DNA of 64,000 bases from Rhizobium sp. TH2 (GCF_024707525.1 NZ_CP062231.1:434001-498000); one strand, 5' to 3'. Shown: positions 1 through 9,574, counted from the stretch's first letter. The notes: generated by a model from the letters alone, not told the origin. A program made the numbers and translations.

Positions 1-1031
1 CCGTCGAGGCGGCCGTGCATGAACTGGCCGATTACCTGGTCGGCAAGGACCCGCTGCTGATCGAGGACCATTGGCAGGTTATGTATCGCGGTGGTTTCTA
101 TCGCGGCGGCGCGATCCACATGTCGGCAATCGCAGGCATCGACCAGGCGCTCTGGGACATCAAGGGCAAGGCATATGGCCAGCCCGTTCATGCTCTGCTC
201 GGCGGCCAGTGCCGCGACCGGATCAAGGTCTATAGCTGGATCGGCGGCGACCGCCCATCCGATGTCGCCAACAATGCCCGCGATGTCGTCGCCCACGGCT
301 TCAAGGCGATCAAGCTCAATGGCTGCGAGGAGATGCAGATCGTCGACAGCTGGAGCAAGGTGGAGAAGGCCGTCGAGACCATCGCGACGATCCGCGAGGC
401 GATTGGCTCCGACATCGGCATCGGCGTCGACTTCCATGGCCGCGTCCATCGCCCCATGGCCAAGGTGCTCGCCAAGGAACTGCAGCCCTATAACCTGATG
501 TTTATCGAAGAGCCGGTGCTGTCGGAAAACCGGGAAGCGCTCAGGGAAATCGCCAACCATTGTTCGACGCCGATCGCACTCGGCGAGCGGCTCTATTCGC
601 GCTGGGATTTCAAGAGCGTGCTGGCCGACGGGTTTGTCGACATCATCCAGCCCGATCTCAGCCATGCCGGCGGGATCACCGAATGCCGCAAGATCGCGGC
701 CATGGCGGAAGCGTACGATGTGGCACTGGCCCCGCATTGCCCACTCGGGCCCATAGCGCTCGCCGCCTGCCTTCAGATCGACGCCGTCAGCCACAATGCC
801 TTTATCCAGGAACAAAGCCTGGGGATCCACTACAACGAAGCAAACGACATCCTCGACTACATCTCCAACAAGGAGGTGTTCAAGTACGAGGACGGCTTTG
901 TGTCGATACCGCAAGGGCCCGGGCTGGGCGTCGAGGTGGACGAGGCCTATGTCATCGAACGGGCCAAGGAAGGACACCGCTGGCGCAACCCGGTCTGGCG
1001 GCACGCCGACGGTTCGGTCGCGGAGTGGTGA
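1..1031 (+). CDS. dgoD: D-galactonate dehydratase, 5' end outside window
   Basis: Enolase-superfamily dehydratase that converts D-galactonate to 2-dehydro-3-deoxygalactonate in the cytoplasm. The reading frame is open from base 3, and the GTG at 15 is internal because residues before it (VEAA) fit the family, so the N-terminus is missing. Visible active-site landmarks are DFHGR (metal Asp and catalytic His), IEEP and GERL (two metal Glu) and APHCPLGP (second catalytic His). The C-terminus [16 protein letters not shown] is the usual DgoD end. It is followed after 4 bases by an SDR gene, and dgoK and dgoA lie further on, which fits a galactonate operon. Family assignment is firm; substrate is supported by context. 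Confidence 0.93.
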   Translation, partial: VEAAVHELADYLVGKDPLLIEDHWQVMYRGGFYRGGAIHMSAIAGIDQALWDIKGKAYGQPVHALLGGQCRDRIKVYSWIGGDRPSDVANNARDVVAHGFKAIKLNGCEEMQIVDSWSKVEKAVETIATIREAIGSDIGIGVDFHGRVHRPMAKVLAKELQPYNLMFIEEPVLSENREALREIANHCSTPIALGERLYSRWDFKSVLADGFVDIIQPDLSHAGGITECRKIAAMAEAYDVALAPHCPLGPIALAACLQIDAVSHNAFIQEQSLGIHYNEANDILDYISNKEVFKYEDGFVSIPQGPGLGVEVDEAYVIERAKEGHRWRNPVWRHADGSVAEW

Positions 1032-1035
1032 CCTC

Positions 1036-1812
1036 ATGGGGCGCTTGACGGGCAAGAGAATATTCATAACCGGTGCGGCGCAAGGCATTGGTCTGGCCAT
1101 CGCGCGGGGGTGCCTCGCCGAGAATGCAAGCGTCTATCTTATCGACCGCGATGAGGCGCTGCTGAGCACAGTCGGGAATGAATTGAGGTCAATGGGGGCA
1201 AATCTTGGGTATCGGGTGGCCGACATCACGGATGCCACTGCGATCGAGCAGGCGGTGGCAGACGCTTCATCGAAGATTGGTCCCATCAACGCGCTGATCA
1301 ACAACGCTGGCGTCAACGTGTTCTCCGAGCCGCTCCAGACCAGCGACGAAGACTGGGACCGCTGCTTCGACATCAACCTCAAGGGCGCCTGGAATTGCTG
1401 CAAGGCCGTTCTGCCCGGCATGACAGAGCAAGGCCACGGTGCGATCCTCAATATCGCATCGACGCATGCCTTCACGATCATTCCGCATACCTTTCCCTAC
1501 CCCCTGGCAAAGCACGCGCTTCTCGGAATGACCAAGGCGCTGGGTCTCGAATATGCGGCCAGGGGCGTGCGCGTGAATGCTATTGCACCCGGCTATGTCG
1601 CCACCCAGAAGGCGATCGATTATTGGAACAGCTTCCCCGACCCCGTGGCAGCCGAGACTGAAACGATGAAGCTCCATCCGGGCGGGCGGATCGCGACCCC
1701 CGAGGAAATCGCTCTTGCCGCCGTATTCATGATCTCGGACGAATGCCCATTCATGAATGCCACCTGCCTCACCATTGATGGTGGCCTAAGTGTTCAGCAG
1801 CACCCGGCCTGA
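1036..1812 (+). CDS. SDR family sugar dehydrogenase
   Basis: Classical short-chain dehydrogenase of 258 residues, the normal size. It shows the NAD(P)-binding motif TGAAQGIG near the N-terminus, NNAG, and the catalytic YPLAK (YxxxK) preceded by a Ser-containing segment (NIASTH). The GG-rich end (TIDGGLS) is typical. It starts 4 bases after dgoD, so it is probably translationally linked. Between galactonate dehydratase and a lactonase, the likely job is NAD(P)-dependent oxidation of a sugar (galactose, fucose or arabinose) to its lactone. The exact substrate cannot be read from the sequence. Confidence 0.85.
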   Translation: MGRLTGKRIFITGAAQGIGLAIARGCLAENASVYLIDRDEALLSTVGNELRSMGANLGYRVADITDATAIEQAVADASSKIGPINALINNAGVNVFSEPLQTSDEDWDRCFDINLKGAWNCCKAVLPGMTEQGHGAILNIASTHAFTIIPHTFPYPLAKHALLGMTKALGLEYAARGVRVNAIAPGYVATQKAIDYWNSFPDPVAAETETMKLHPGGRIATPEEIALAAVFMISDECPFMNATCLTIDGGLSVQQHPA

Positions 1813-1835
1813 AGGGCCCGGCGAGGGAGAGCGGA

Positions 1836-2711
1836 ATGCAGGCGGACATAAGATGCGTGGTGGATTGCGCCAACGTGCTCGGTGAAGTGCCGCTCTGGGA
1901 CGTGGCCGAGCAGGCTCTCTATTGGGTGGATATCGAAGGCAAGCGTCTGCACCGGCTGACGCCCACCACAGGTATGGTTGATATCTGGGACATGCCGGAA
2001 CGCATCGCGAGCTTTGCTCTCCGCGAGAAGGGCGGGCTGGTGGTGGCTTTTGCGTCCGGCCTCGCCTTTCTCGACCTCGACACCATGAAGATCGACTGGA
2101 TTGCCCGGCCCGAAGCGCACCTGCCGGGCAACCGGTTCAATGAGGGCAAGGTCGATCGCAACGGCCGTTTCTGGGCCGGTACCATGGATGATAGCCTCGC
2201 CGGTCATACGGCTGCGCTCTACCGGCTCGATCCCGATCTCACGCTGACCAAGGTGCTCGGCGACATAGGCATTTCCAACTGCTTCGTATGGTCCCGGACC
2301 GATGACCATTTCTGGTTTGCCGACACGTTGGACAAACAGGTCTTCACCTTCGACTACGATTCAACGGCCGGGGCCCTGTCCAACAGGCAGATCTTCGTTG
2401 ACATGACAGGGCTCGGATATGGTCCGGACGGCGGCACGATCGACGAGGAAGGTTGTATCTGGATCGCGATGTGGGACGGCTGGAAGGTGTCGCGCTTCAC
2501 GCCCGATGGCCAATTGGACCGCGAGGTTCACCTGCCTGTTGCCAGACCCAGCAGTTGCATGTTCGGCGGGCCTGATCTGTCAACCCTCTACGTCACGACG
2601 GCGATCTGGGACGCCACGGCGGACGATCTCAAGGGACAACCCCAGGCCGGTGGTCTCTTTGCGATCGATGCCGGGGTTCGTGGCCTGCCGGAAACGCGCT
2701 TTGCAGGATGA
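1836..2711 (+). CDS. SMP-30/gluconolactonase family sugar lactonase
   Basis: Six-bladed beta-propeller lactonase of 291 residues. The family landmarks are the N-terminal LGEVPLWD (metal-binding Glu), the RFNEGKVDRNGRFWAGTM segment (metal-binding Asn) and YGPDGGTIDEEGCIWIAMW (metal-binding Asp). It should hydrolyse a sugar lactone, here probably galactono-lactone made by the upstream SDR, to feed the dehydratase. It lies 23 bases after the SDR gene, with GGGAGAGCGGA before the ATG as ribosome-binding site. Its stop overlaps the dgoK start (ATGA). Confidence 0.87.
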   Translation: MQADIRCVVDCANVLGEVPLWDVAEQALYWVDIEGKRLHRLTPTTGMVDIWDMPERIASFALREKGGLVVAFASGLAFLDLDTMKIDWIARPEAHLPGNRFNEGKVDRNGRFWAGTMDDSLAGHTAALYRLDPDLTLTKVLGDIGISNCFVWSRTDDHFWFADTLDKQVFTFDYDSTAGALSNRQIFVDMTGLGYGPDGGTIDEEGCIWIAMWDGWKVSRFTPDGQLDREVHLPVARPSSCMFGGPDLSTLYVTTAIWDATADDLKGQPQAGGLFAIDAGVRGLPETRFAG

Positions 2712-3661
2712 TGTTGATGAGCATGAAGTCCCGACCCCGCTATGCCGCCGTCGATTGGGGCACGACGAGTTTCCGCCTCTGGCTGATCGGTGACGATGGC
2801 GCGATCCTTGGCGAAAGCCGGTCGCGCGAGGGCATGACGACGGCGCGGGAGACCGGGTTCTCCGCCGTGCTGGACAAGCATCTGGCCGAGGTCGGCGCGG
2901 CGGTTGATGCGCCGGTCATCATGTGCGGCATGGTGGGCGCCAAGCAGGGCTGGGTCGAGGCGGGCTATATCGACGTGCCGGCCAGACTTTCCGACATTTC
3001 CAGCAAGGCAGTGAGCGTTCCCGGCATAAGCCGCGACATCCGCATCCTGCCCGGCCTCGCCCAGCGCGATATCAACGCCGCCGACGTGATGCGGGGCGAG
3101 GAAACGCAATTGCTCGGCTGTGCCGAGAGCATGAAGAACAGCGACTGCCTGATCGCCATGCCGGGCACGCACTCGAAATGGGTGCGCGTGGTGCGCCACG
3201 AAGTGCTGGGCTTCTCGACCTTCATGACCGGCGAACTGTTCGACGTCATCACGAAGCAATCCATCCTGCAGCATGCCGTCAAAGATGCAGCAGGCTTTGA
3301 TGGCGGCCATCCCGCGTTCCTGTCGGCGCTTCATATCGCCCATAAGGAGCCGGAACTGGCGACCAACCGGCTGTTCTCGATCCGCGCACGCGGGCTATTG
3401 TTCTCGCTGTCGCCGACAGATGCGGAAGCCACGCTGTCGGGCATGATGATCGGGCTGGAGCTTGCCGGCGCGCTGAAATCCGCGCCGAAGGACACGCCGG
3501 TCATCCTGGTCGCATCGGGCAAGCTGCGCGGCCTCTACGAGGCGGCATTCCACAGGCTCGGACTGAAATCCACGACAATCGATGCAGACGAGGCGGTGCG
3601 CCGCGGCCTCTCCCAGGCCGCGCGCGAAATCTGGCCAAGCGACGAAGGATCCGGCAACTGA
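2708..3661 (+). CDS. dgoK: 2-dehydro-3-deoxygalactonokinase
   Basis: Kinase that phosphorylates 2-keto-3-deoxygalactonate at O6. The protein is 317 residues, and the N-terminus after a short leader reads AAVDWGTTSFRLW, the phosphate-binding start of the DgoK sugar kinase family. Further family blocks are MRGEETQLLG and MPGTHSKWV. The ATG at 2708 overlaps the previous stop by 4 bases; ATG 2723 (MKSRPR) is an alternative start. The stop overlaps the dgoA start (TGATG), so the last genes of this operon are coupled. Confidence 0.92.
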   Translation: MMLMSMKSRPRYAAVDWGTTSFRLWLIGDDGAILGESRSREGMTTARETGFSAVLDKHLAEVGAAVDAPVIMCGMVGAKQGWVEAGYIDVPARLSDISSKAVSVPGISRDIRILPGLAQRDINAADVMRGEETQLLGCAESMKNSDCLIAMPGTHSKWVRVVRHEVLGFSTFMTGELFDVITKQSILQHAVKDAAGFDGGHPAFLSALHIAHKEPELATNRLFSIRARGLLFSLSPTDAEATLSGMMIGLELAGALKSAPKDTPVILVASGKLRGLYEAAFHRLGLKSTTIDADEAVRRGLSQAAREIWPSDEGSGN

Positions 3662-4293
3662 TGTCCCGCATACCATTTCCACCGATGAAATACCCGCTTG
3701 TCGCAATCCTGCGCGGGCTGAAGCCCGAGGAAACACCGGCGATCATCGAGGCGCTGCTCGAAGCTGGCCTGCGGGCGATCGAAATCCCGCTGAATTCTCC
3801 CGAGCCGTTCAAGTCGATCGAGATCGCCGCGAAAATGGCGCCGGCGGATGCGTTGATCGGCGCCGGTACCGTGCTCACCATCGAGGACGTGGACCGGCTG
3901 GAACAGGCGGGCGGGCGACTGTTCGTCAGTCCGAATGTCGATGTTCCGGTTCTGTCGCATGCAGTCTCCAAAGGCATGGTGACGCTGCCCGGCGTGTTCA
4001 CGCCGACCGAAGCGCTCGCGGCCGCTCGCGCCGGCGTCACCGGTCTCAAGTTCTTCCCGGCAAGCGCACTCGGCGTCTCCGGCATCAACGCCATCCGCGC
4101 CGTGCTGCCGGCCGACCTGATGATCGCGGCGGTGGGCGGCGTGTCGGACGAGAATTTTGCCGACTATGCCAAAGGCGGCATCAAGGCTTTCGGCCTCGGG
4201 TCGAGCATCTACAAGCCCGGCATGAGCGCGGCCGAGGTGGCTCAACGTGCGAGGATTGCCATCGAAGCTTACGAAAGATGCTTCTTTGATTGA
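3661..4293 (+). CDS. dgoA: 2-dehydro-3-deoxy-6-phosphogalactonate aldolase
   Basis: Class I KDPG/KDPGal aldolase of 210 residues that splits KDPGal into pyruvate and glyceraldehyde 3-phosphate. The characteristic blocks are VAILRGLKPEE (catalytic Glu region), EIPLNSPEP, IGAGTVL and GLKFFPAS, where the Lys forms the Schiff base. IPLNSP and the neighbouring dgoK favour the galactonate enzyme over the Entner-Doudoroff KDPG aldolase. The start overlaps the dgoK stop by one base. Confidence 0.93.
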   Translation: MSRIPFPPMKYPLVAILRGLKPEETPAIIEALLEAGLRAIEIPLNSPEPFKSIEIAAKMAPADALIGAGTVLTIEDVDRLEQAGGRLFVSPNVDVPVLSHAVSKGMVTLPGVFTPTEALAAARAGVTGLKFFPASALGVSGINAIRAVLPADLMIAAVGGVSDENFADYAKGGIKAFGLGSSIYKPGMSAAEVAQRARIAIEAYERCFFD

Positions 4294-4351
4294 ACTCTAA
4301 GGGAAACTGGCCGGCAGGCGAACAATCTTCACACAAGCAGATGAGGCCGCG

Positions 4352-4982
4352 ATGAGTGTTGTCGTTCTGCAGCAGGGTGCCACCCAGGCCCGAGTTTCGA
4401 CGAATGGAGGCTCGGTGCTCAGCCTGGAAGTCGGTAGGGTCCCGCTTCTGCGCCCTGCGTTTGACGATGCCGCCGTGACCGATAGCGCCGGCTTTCCAAT
4501 GGTGCCCTTCGGCAACCGCGTGCGGGGCAATACCTTTGTGTTTGAAGGGCAGGACATTCACCTTGCCTCGCAACCCGGAATGGGATCGCCATTACCTTCA
4601 TGGCGAAGGTTGGCTCGAGGATTGGACCGTGGAAGATCAGCAGGCAGACCGCCTGTCGATTCGTCACATGCATGATGGGAGCCGGATTCCCTACCGGTAT
4701 TCCGCGCGACAGGTCTTCGTGATGACTGAATCCGGCATGGATTTACATATGGCTGTCACCAATACAGGCGAATCGACCATGCCCTTCGGCATCGGCTGGC
4801 ACCCCTATTTCCCAATGACCCCGAAGACCACACTGCAAACGACGACTGGTCGTACCGAGCAAGAAGGTTGGCTGCCCGGCGAGCCCATTTCCGTACCTGA
4901 GGATGTTGATTTCACCCAGCAGCGGCCACGCAATTCGACGATGAGACCGGCGAAAATAGTCGCTTCCCAGAGTAGATGCTGA
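4352..4982 (+). pseudogene. Aldose 1-epimerase (mutarotase), frameshifted and decayed
   Basis: The first part, from ATG 4352, reads as an aldose 1-epimerase N-terminus (GFPMVPFGNRVRGNTFVFEG). Around 4565-4580 the homology moves into another frame (NPEWDRHYLHGEGW, then FGIGWHPYF, both typical mutarotase blocks). That frame stops at 4982 without a normal C-terminus, and what follows to the regulator at 5085 does not resemble the family. At least one indel and a degraded 3' end are present. It ends the galactose operon, where a galactose mutarotase would make sense. A sequencing error could explain the first shift but not the missing end. Confidence 0.8.
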
Positions 4983-5084
4983 ATTCGGGCGCTGTGCTGC
5001 TTATTACTCCACGCGCGACGATGTCTGGCACCATGGGCCGCCAATTGCAACCTGTGATATGACCGAGATTGTCTGGGCGCCCGA

Positions 5085-5798
5085 TCAACGCTCGGGCGCA
5101 CCGGCGAAGTTTCGCAAATAGGTCGATCGGATCAACTCGGCGGCCGCAGACGATGCGGTCTCTTCGTCTCGAGCCTCGATGGCCAGCAGAATTGCTTCGT
5201 GTTGCGTCAGTGACTGGCCAAAGCCGCCCGATGCCGCCATCGTCTTGGGGATGCTGATTGAAAGAGCCGCGCGGATAACCGAAGCAATGGGTAGCAAGAA
5301 GCGATTGTGCGCGGCCTGAAAGATCTGCAGATGAAATTCGATATCGGCCTCGATTGCCTGTTGAACGCTCGCCTGTTCCTGCGACATGCGAATGAAGGCA
5401 TCCCTGATCAGCTCGTGTTCGCCCGCCGAGCCGCGCCTTGCAGCAAGCCGGGCGGCGAGCGGTTCGGTCGAAACGCGAATCTCGAAGAGTTCTTCGGCCA
5501 ACGCATCCTGATCGTTGGCATCGCCCTGCCACACCAATACGACCGGATCGAGCGTATTCCAGAATTCGGCCGCGCGAACACGCGTACCGAGCCGGGGCTT
5601 GGCTTCGATGAAGCCCTTCGTCGATAGGATTTTCAACGCCTCTCTGAGCGTGGTCCGGCTGACACCGAGCGCCGCAAGCATGTCGGCTTCCTTAGGCAGC
5701 GTCTCGCCGACTTTCAGTTCGCCGAGTGTTATGCGACGGCCCACATCACCCGCAATGCGAGCGGGCAGGCCGCGATCCTCGCGCGCTATCGCTTTCAT
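5085..5798 (-). CDS. GntR/FadR-family (FCD) transcriptional regulator
   Basis: A 237-residue regulator with an N-terminal winged helix (LPKEADMLAALGVSRTTLREALKILSTKGFIEAKP) and a C-terminal all-helical FCD ligand domain (EIRVSTEPLAARLAA, FHLQIFQAAHN, SLTQHEAILLAIEARD). The ATG at 5798 was chosen because GGAGGGGAATGC precedes it and the GntR homology begins just after. It is the third gene of a minus-strand operon with the dehydratase and aldolase, so it probably senses a sugar acid or keto-deoxy intermediate. It meets the decayed mutarotase tail to tail. Confidence 0.9.
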   Translation of the reverse strand: MKAIAREDRGLPARIAGDVGRRITLGELKVGETLPKEADMLAALGVSRTTLREALKILSTKGFIEAKPRLGTRVRAAEFWNTLDPVVLVWQGDANDQDALAEELFEIRVSTEPLAARLAARRGSAGEHELIRDAFIRMSQEQASVQQAIEADIEFHLQIFQAAHNRFLLPIASVIRAALSISIPKTMAASGGFGQSLTQHEAILLAIEARDEETASSAAAELIRSTYLRNFAGAPER

Positions 5799-5841
5799 GC
5801 ATTCCCCTCCGTCATACTTGCACGTTCTTAACCCGTCGCAT

Positions 5842-6747
5842 CTATTCGGGAAAGCCACCCAGGCAGGCTGCATAGCGGTTGGTCATGTCGAGGCCGGTCG
5901 CCGTTGGACGCATGGCGGGCGCGCGGTCATGGATTTCGATCCCTGCACGGACGCCGAAAAGGCGCTTGCCGTAACACAGCAGATTCTCGATACCCTGCAT
6001 GGTGAACACCACGCCGGGCAGCATCTGCCGGTAGGCTTCTTCGGCGTGGTCATCCCAGCCGTCGGAGAAAAACTCGTAGGCGCGCACAGCGTAATCGATG
6101 GAGTCCGGGGCAAGGATAAGGCCGCGGCACCCGATCCGCAGATTGTCGAGCAGTTCCATTCCCGCGCGCCCATTAAAGACAGGAAGCTGTCCCTCCGTCA
6201 CTTCGATCAGATTGGCGATATCAACCACCGGTCCTTCGCCTTTGACAAGGCGGATGTTGGGATGCCGGCGTACGAGATCGCGGATATCGGCGGCAGTCAG
6301 ACCGCGCCCCATCAGAGCTGGCGCGTTCTGGATGGCAACCGGCAGATCGGTCCGGTCTGCGACACGGCCGAAGAAACCGATGTACTCGGCCGCGGAGAAC
6401 TGGCCAACCATCGGTGGCTGAAGGATCAGCCAGTCGGCGCCCGCCGTCGCCGCATGCCGCGCTTGCCGAATCTGCTCTTCGACGGACGACCCAAAAATCG
6501 TGACTGCGACAGGTACGCGGCCGCCGGCATCTTCGATGATCCAATCCATGACCATCATGCGCTCCGACTCGTCCAGCTTCGAGGCTTCCGTTGCAAGACC
6601 GAGGGCGGCCATGCCGTGCACGCCGCTCGCCAGGCAAATTTCGACTTGCCGTCGCATCGCTTCCCGATCGAGTCTTTCATCTCGGTCGAAGAGCGCATAG
6701 AGGATGGCGTGGATGCCGTGGAGTTCATCGATCCGAAATTCGTGCAT
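5842..6747 (-). CDS. DapA/NAL-superfamily aldolase or dehydratase
   Basis: TIM-barrel enzyme of 301 residues in the dihydrodipicolinate synthase / N-acetylneuraminate lyase superfamily. It has the substrate-loop region GLATEASKLDESER and the Schiff-base Lys in IRLVKGEGP. The usual YNxP is replaced by QNAPALMG. It sits 10 bases after an IlvD/Edd sugar-acid dehydratase, so it should act on a 2-keto-3-deoxy sugar acid, either by retro-aldol cleavage or by a second dehydration as in the L-arabonate pathway. The ATG at 6747 has GAGGAGGCGGCG directly upstream; longer frames to the right overlap the dehydratase and were rejected. Confidence 0.87.
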   Translation of the reverse strand: MHEFRIDELHGIHAILYALFDRDERLDREAMRRQVEICLASGVHGMAALGLATEASKLDESERMMVMDWIIEDAGGRVPVAVTIFGSSVEEQIRQARHAATAGADWLILQPPMVGQFSAAEYIGFFGRVADRTDLPVAIQNAPALMGRGLTAADIRDLVRRHPNIRLVKGEGPVVDIANLIEVTEGQLPVFNGRAGMELLDNLRIGCRGLILAPDSIDYAVRAYEFFSDGWDDHAEEAYRQMLPGVVFTMQGIENLLCYGKRLFGVRAGIEIHDRAPAMRPTATGLDMTNRYAACLGGFPE

Positions 6748-6757
6748 CGCCGCCTCC

Positions 6758-8473
6758 TCAATGGCTCTCACGGGGGACCGCATGGCCCCGGTTGCCCACG
6801 AGAAAATCGAGGTCCGCGCCCGTGTCCGCCTGCATGACCCGCTCGACATAAAGGCTCTGATAGCCGCCCGTCATGGCGGGTGCCGGAGGGGTCCATTCCG
6901 CCCGTCTTACGGCAATCTCGGCGTCGCTGACCTCGAGATGCAGCCTGCGATTGGGGACATCCAGCTCGATCCAGTCGCCCTCTTGCACGAGTGCCAGCAC
7001 GCCGCCGACGGCGGCTTCCGGCGCGACCTGCAGGACGACGGTACCGAAGGCGGTGCCCGACATGCGCGCATCAGAAATACGCACCATGTCGCGTACCCCT
7101 TTCTGCAAAAGCTTCCGAGGCAGTGCCATATTGCCGACCTCGGCCATGCCGGGATAGCCTCTGGGGCCGCAGTTCTTCAGGACCATGATCGAGCTTTCGT
7201 CGATCTCGAGGTCCGGATCGTCGATGCGCGCTTTGTAGTGATCGATGGTTTCGAACACGACGGCGCGGCCGCGATGCCGCATCAACGCGGGCGTTGCCGC
7301 GGAGGGCTTGATGATGGCGCCACTCGGGGCGAGATTGCCACGCAGCACCGCTATCCCGCCGCTTTCCGTCAACGCCTTGGCACGCGGCAAAATCACGTCG
7401 TCATTATGATTTTCCGCTTCATCGATGTTCTTGCCGATGCTCTGTCCCGTGACCGTTAGCGCATCGAGATGCAGGAGATCGGCCACCTCCTTCATCACGG
7501 CAGGGAGCCCCCCCGCGTAGTAGAAGTCTTCCATCAAATACTGGCCCGACGGCATGAGGTTTAGGATGGTGGGCACGTCGCGGCCAAATCTGTCCCAGTC
7601 ATCCAGCGAAAGGTCCACGCCGATGCGGCCGGCAATCGCCAGAAGATGAACGACGGCGTTGGTGGAACCGCCGATCGCGCCATTGACGCGGATCGCGTTG
7701 GCAAAGGCCTCGCGCGTCAGAATCTTCGACAGGCGCAGGTCCTCGGCGACCATTTCGACGATCCGCCGGCCGGTCAGCCGGCCGAGCCGGGCACGCTGGG
7801 CATCGACTGCGGGACAGGCGGCATTACCCGGCAGGGCCAGCCCCAGCGCTTCGACCATCGAAGCCATGGTCGATGCCGTACCCATGGTCATGCAATGGCC
7901 TGCCGAGCGCGACATGGCGCTTTCGGCGGCCATGAAATCCTTCTGCGGCATGACGCCGGCACGGACATCCTCGGAGAATTTCCACACATCGGTTCCGGAG
8001 CCGATCGTCCGACCCTTCAGCCGGCCGTTCAGCATGGGACCGCCTGAAATCACGATCGAGGGCAGGTCGCAGGATGCGGCCCCCATCACCAGCGACGGCG
8101 TGGTCTTGTCGCAGCCCGCCATCAGGACGACGCCGTCCATGGGGTTGCCGCGGATCGCTTCCTCGACATCCATGGAAGCAAGGTTGCGGAAGAGCATGGC
8201 CGTGGGGCGCAGGTTCGATTCGCCGCACGAGAACACCGGAAACTCGAGAGGCAGGCCGCCTGCTTCCAGTACACCGGCCTTGATGTGCTCCACCAGTCCC
8301 CGGAAATGGGCGTTGCAGGGCGTGAATTCCGAAAATGTGTTGCAGATACCGATCACCGGCCGGCCATCGAAAGCGTCATCGGGCAGACCGCTATTCTTCA
8401 TCCAACTCCGGTGAATGAACGCGTCCTTGTCCATTCCACCGAACCAATGCTGCGAACGCAATTTCCGCGACAT
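6758..8473 (-). CDS. IlvD/Edd-family sugar-acid dehydratase (arabonate-dehydratase type)
   Basis: Iron-sulfur dehydratase of 571 residues. Three Cys in the expected places are visible: IGICNTF, LMAGCDKTTPS and AGHCMTMGTAS. NGAIGGSTNAVVHL and RISDARMSGTAFG, with the catalytic Ser, are also present. Length and the lack of long insertions point to the sugar-acid branch (L-arabonate, D-xylonate or galactonate) rather than to dihydroxyacid dehydratase. The ATG at 8473 is preceded by AGGGGGAAAAGC. First gene of the minus-strand operon with the DapA-family enzyme and GntR regulator. Substrate is an inference from the partner enzyme. Confidence 0.9.
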   Translation of the reverse strand: MSRKLRSQHWFGGMDKDAFIHRSWMKNSGLPDDAFDGRPVIGICNTFSEFTPCNAHFRGLVEHIKAGVLEAGGLPLEFPVFSCGESNLRPTAMLFRNLASMDVEEAIRGNPMDGVVLMAGCDKTTPSLVMGAASCDLPSIVISGGPMLNGRLKGRTIGSGTDVWKFSEDVRAGVMPQKDFMAAESAMSRSAGHCMTMGTASTMASMVEALGLALPGNAACPAVDAQRARLGRLTGRRIVEMVAEDLRLSKILTREAFANAIRVNGAIGGSTNAVVHLLAIAGRIGVDLSLDDWDRFGRDVPTILNLMPSGQYLMEDFYYAGGLPAVMKEVADLLHLDALTVTGQSIGKNIDEAENHNDDVILPRAKALTESGGIAVLRGNLAPSGAIIKPSAATPALMRHRGRAVVFETIDHYKARIDDPDLEIDESSIMVLKNCGPRGYPGMAEVGNMALPRKLLQKGVRDMVRISDARMSGTAFGTVVLQVAPEAAVGGVLALVQEGDWIELDVPNRRLHLEVSDAEIAVRRAEWTPPAPAMTGGYQSLYVERVMQADTGADLDFLVGNRGHAVPRESH

Positions 8474-8509
8474 GCTTTTCCCCCTGATGCTCCGGTCGAC
8501 CCTTCCGAC

Positions 8510-8537
8510 AGTTATTCTCATATAATCGGAGTTATTC
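8510..8537. promoter_or_regulatory. Direct repeat AGTTATTC x2 before the dehydratase operon
   Basis: The octamer AGTTATTC occurs at 8510-8517 and again at 8530-8537, exactly 20 bases apart (two helical turns), with the AT-rich TCATATAATC between. It lies 37 to 64 bases upstream of the dehydratase start at 8473. Position and spacing suit a regulator site, perhaps for the GntR protein encoded in the same operon. This is inference. Confidence 0.4.
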
Positions 8538-8640
8538 GCGGTCAAGGGTGTGGACACCATGGGACAGCGACCGATCACGCCAGGGAATCTGCGCCAAAAG
8601 GTGGATTGACGGCTCGGGTCGCTTCGCCGTGAACGGGGCC

Positions 8641-9522
8641 TCAGAGGCCTGAAACTGCCTCTGTCAGCTTGCGGGCAACGTCGAAGAAGGCGCGGACGAG
8701 CTTGCCGTTGCTGCGGTCGCGCAAGCAGATCAGGGCCTCGTCCATGAGCATTTCGGGACCGTCGATCTCGATCCTGACGAGGCGCGAGTCCTGGCCGAAC
8801 TCGGCAGACGACACGAAGCCGACGCCGCCGCGGGCGGCCACGATCTCGCGGACGGCCTCTCGGCCCTCGGCTTCGATCAGAGGCGTGAGCTTCACGCCGC
8901 ACTGTTCGGCCATGCTTTCGAGCTTCTGGCGTGTCTTGGAGCCGCGCTCGCGCATGACCAGAGGGTGTTTGGAGAGCTCGTCCAGTGTCATTATCGCGTG
9001 GTCGGCCTGAAGATAATCACGGCTCGCAAAGGCGATGATGGGCGTGGAGTTGAGCTTGAGCACCTCGAAATCGCCCGCCTGCGGGATTTCGCCGAGGACA
9101 CCGATGTCGGCCTCATAGGCATGCAGACTGGTGATCACCGTTTCGGTATTTCCGCTGTTAATGGAAATCTGAACAGTGGGATAGGTTCGCCTGAAGGCCG
9201 CCAGAATATGCAGCAAGTGATGGGCGGCATCTGCGACGATCCTCAGTTTTCCTGCTCGCAACGCGCGCGATTCGGACAGGAGATCGAGTGCCTGTTGCTC
9301 GACATCGAACATCCGTCGCGTGATCTCCAGCAACTGCTGGCCCGAATGAGTGAGCGTGACTTGTTTCTTGTTTCGGTTGAAGAGCAGGACGTCATATTCC
9401 TCCTCGAGCTTGCGCACCTGGTCGGAGATGGCAGGCTGCGTCAGGAACAGGGCCTCCGCGGCACGGGAGAAGCCGCCATGGATCGCTACATTGTGAAAGG
9501 CACGAAGCTGGACGTAACGCAT
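8641..9522 (-). CDS. LysR-family regulator divergent from phnW
   Basis: LysR-type regulator of 293 residues: helix-turn-helix in residues about 5-60 (FHNVAIHGGFSRAAEALFLTQPAISDQVRKLE), then a periplasmic-binding-like effector domain. The ATG at 9522 (MRYVQLRAF) has GGAGGCGCCA just before it. Longer frames lack homology. It is transcribed away from phnW, the arrangement known for LysR activators of 2-aminoethylphosphonate catabolism. The probable role is induction of phnW-phnA and the transport genes by the phosphonate or an intermediate. Confidence 0.9.
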   Translation of the reverse strand: MRYVQLRAFHNVAIHGGFSRAAEALFLTQPAISDQVRKLEEEYDVLLFNRNKKQVTLTHSGQQLLEITRRMFDVEQQALDLLSESRALRAGKLRIVADAAHHLLHILAAFRRTYPTVQISINSGNTETVITSLHAYEADIGVLGEIPQAGDFEVLKLNSTPIIAFASRDYLQADHAIMTLDELSKHPLVMRERGSKTRQKLESMAEQCGVKLTPLIEAEGREAVREIVAARGGVGFVSSAEFGQDSRLVRIEIDGPEMLMDEALICLRDRSNGKLVRAFFDVARKLTEAVSGL

Positions 9523-9574
9523 TGGCGGCGCCTCCGAATGCCGAGATGATAAGACCATCAAAACGAACGATTTG

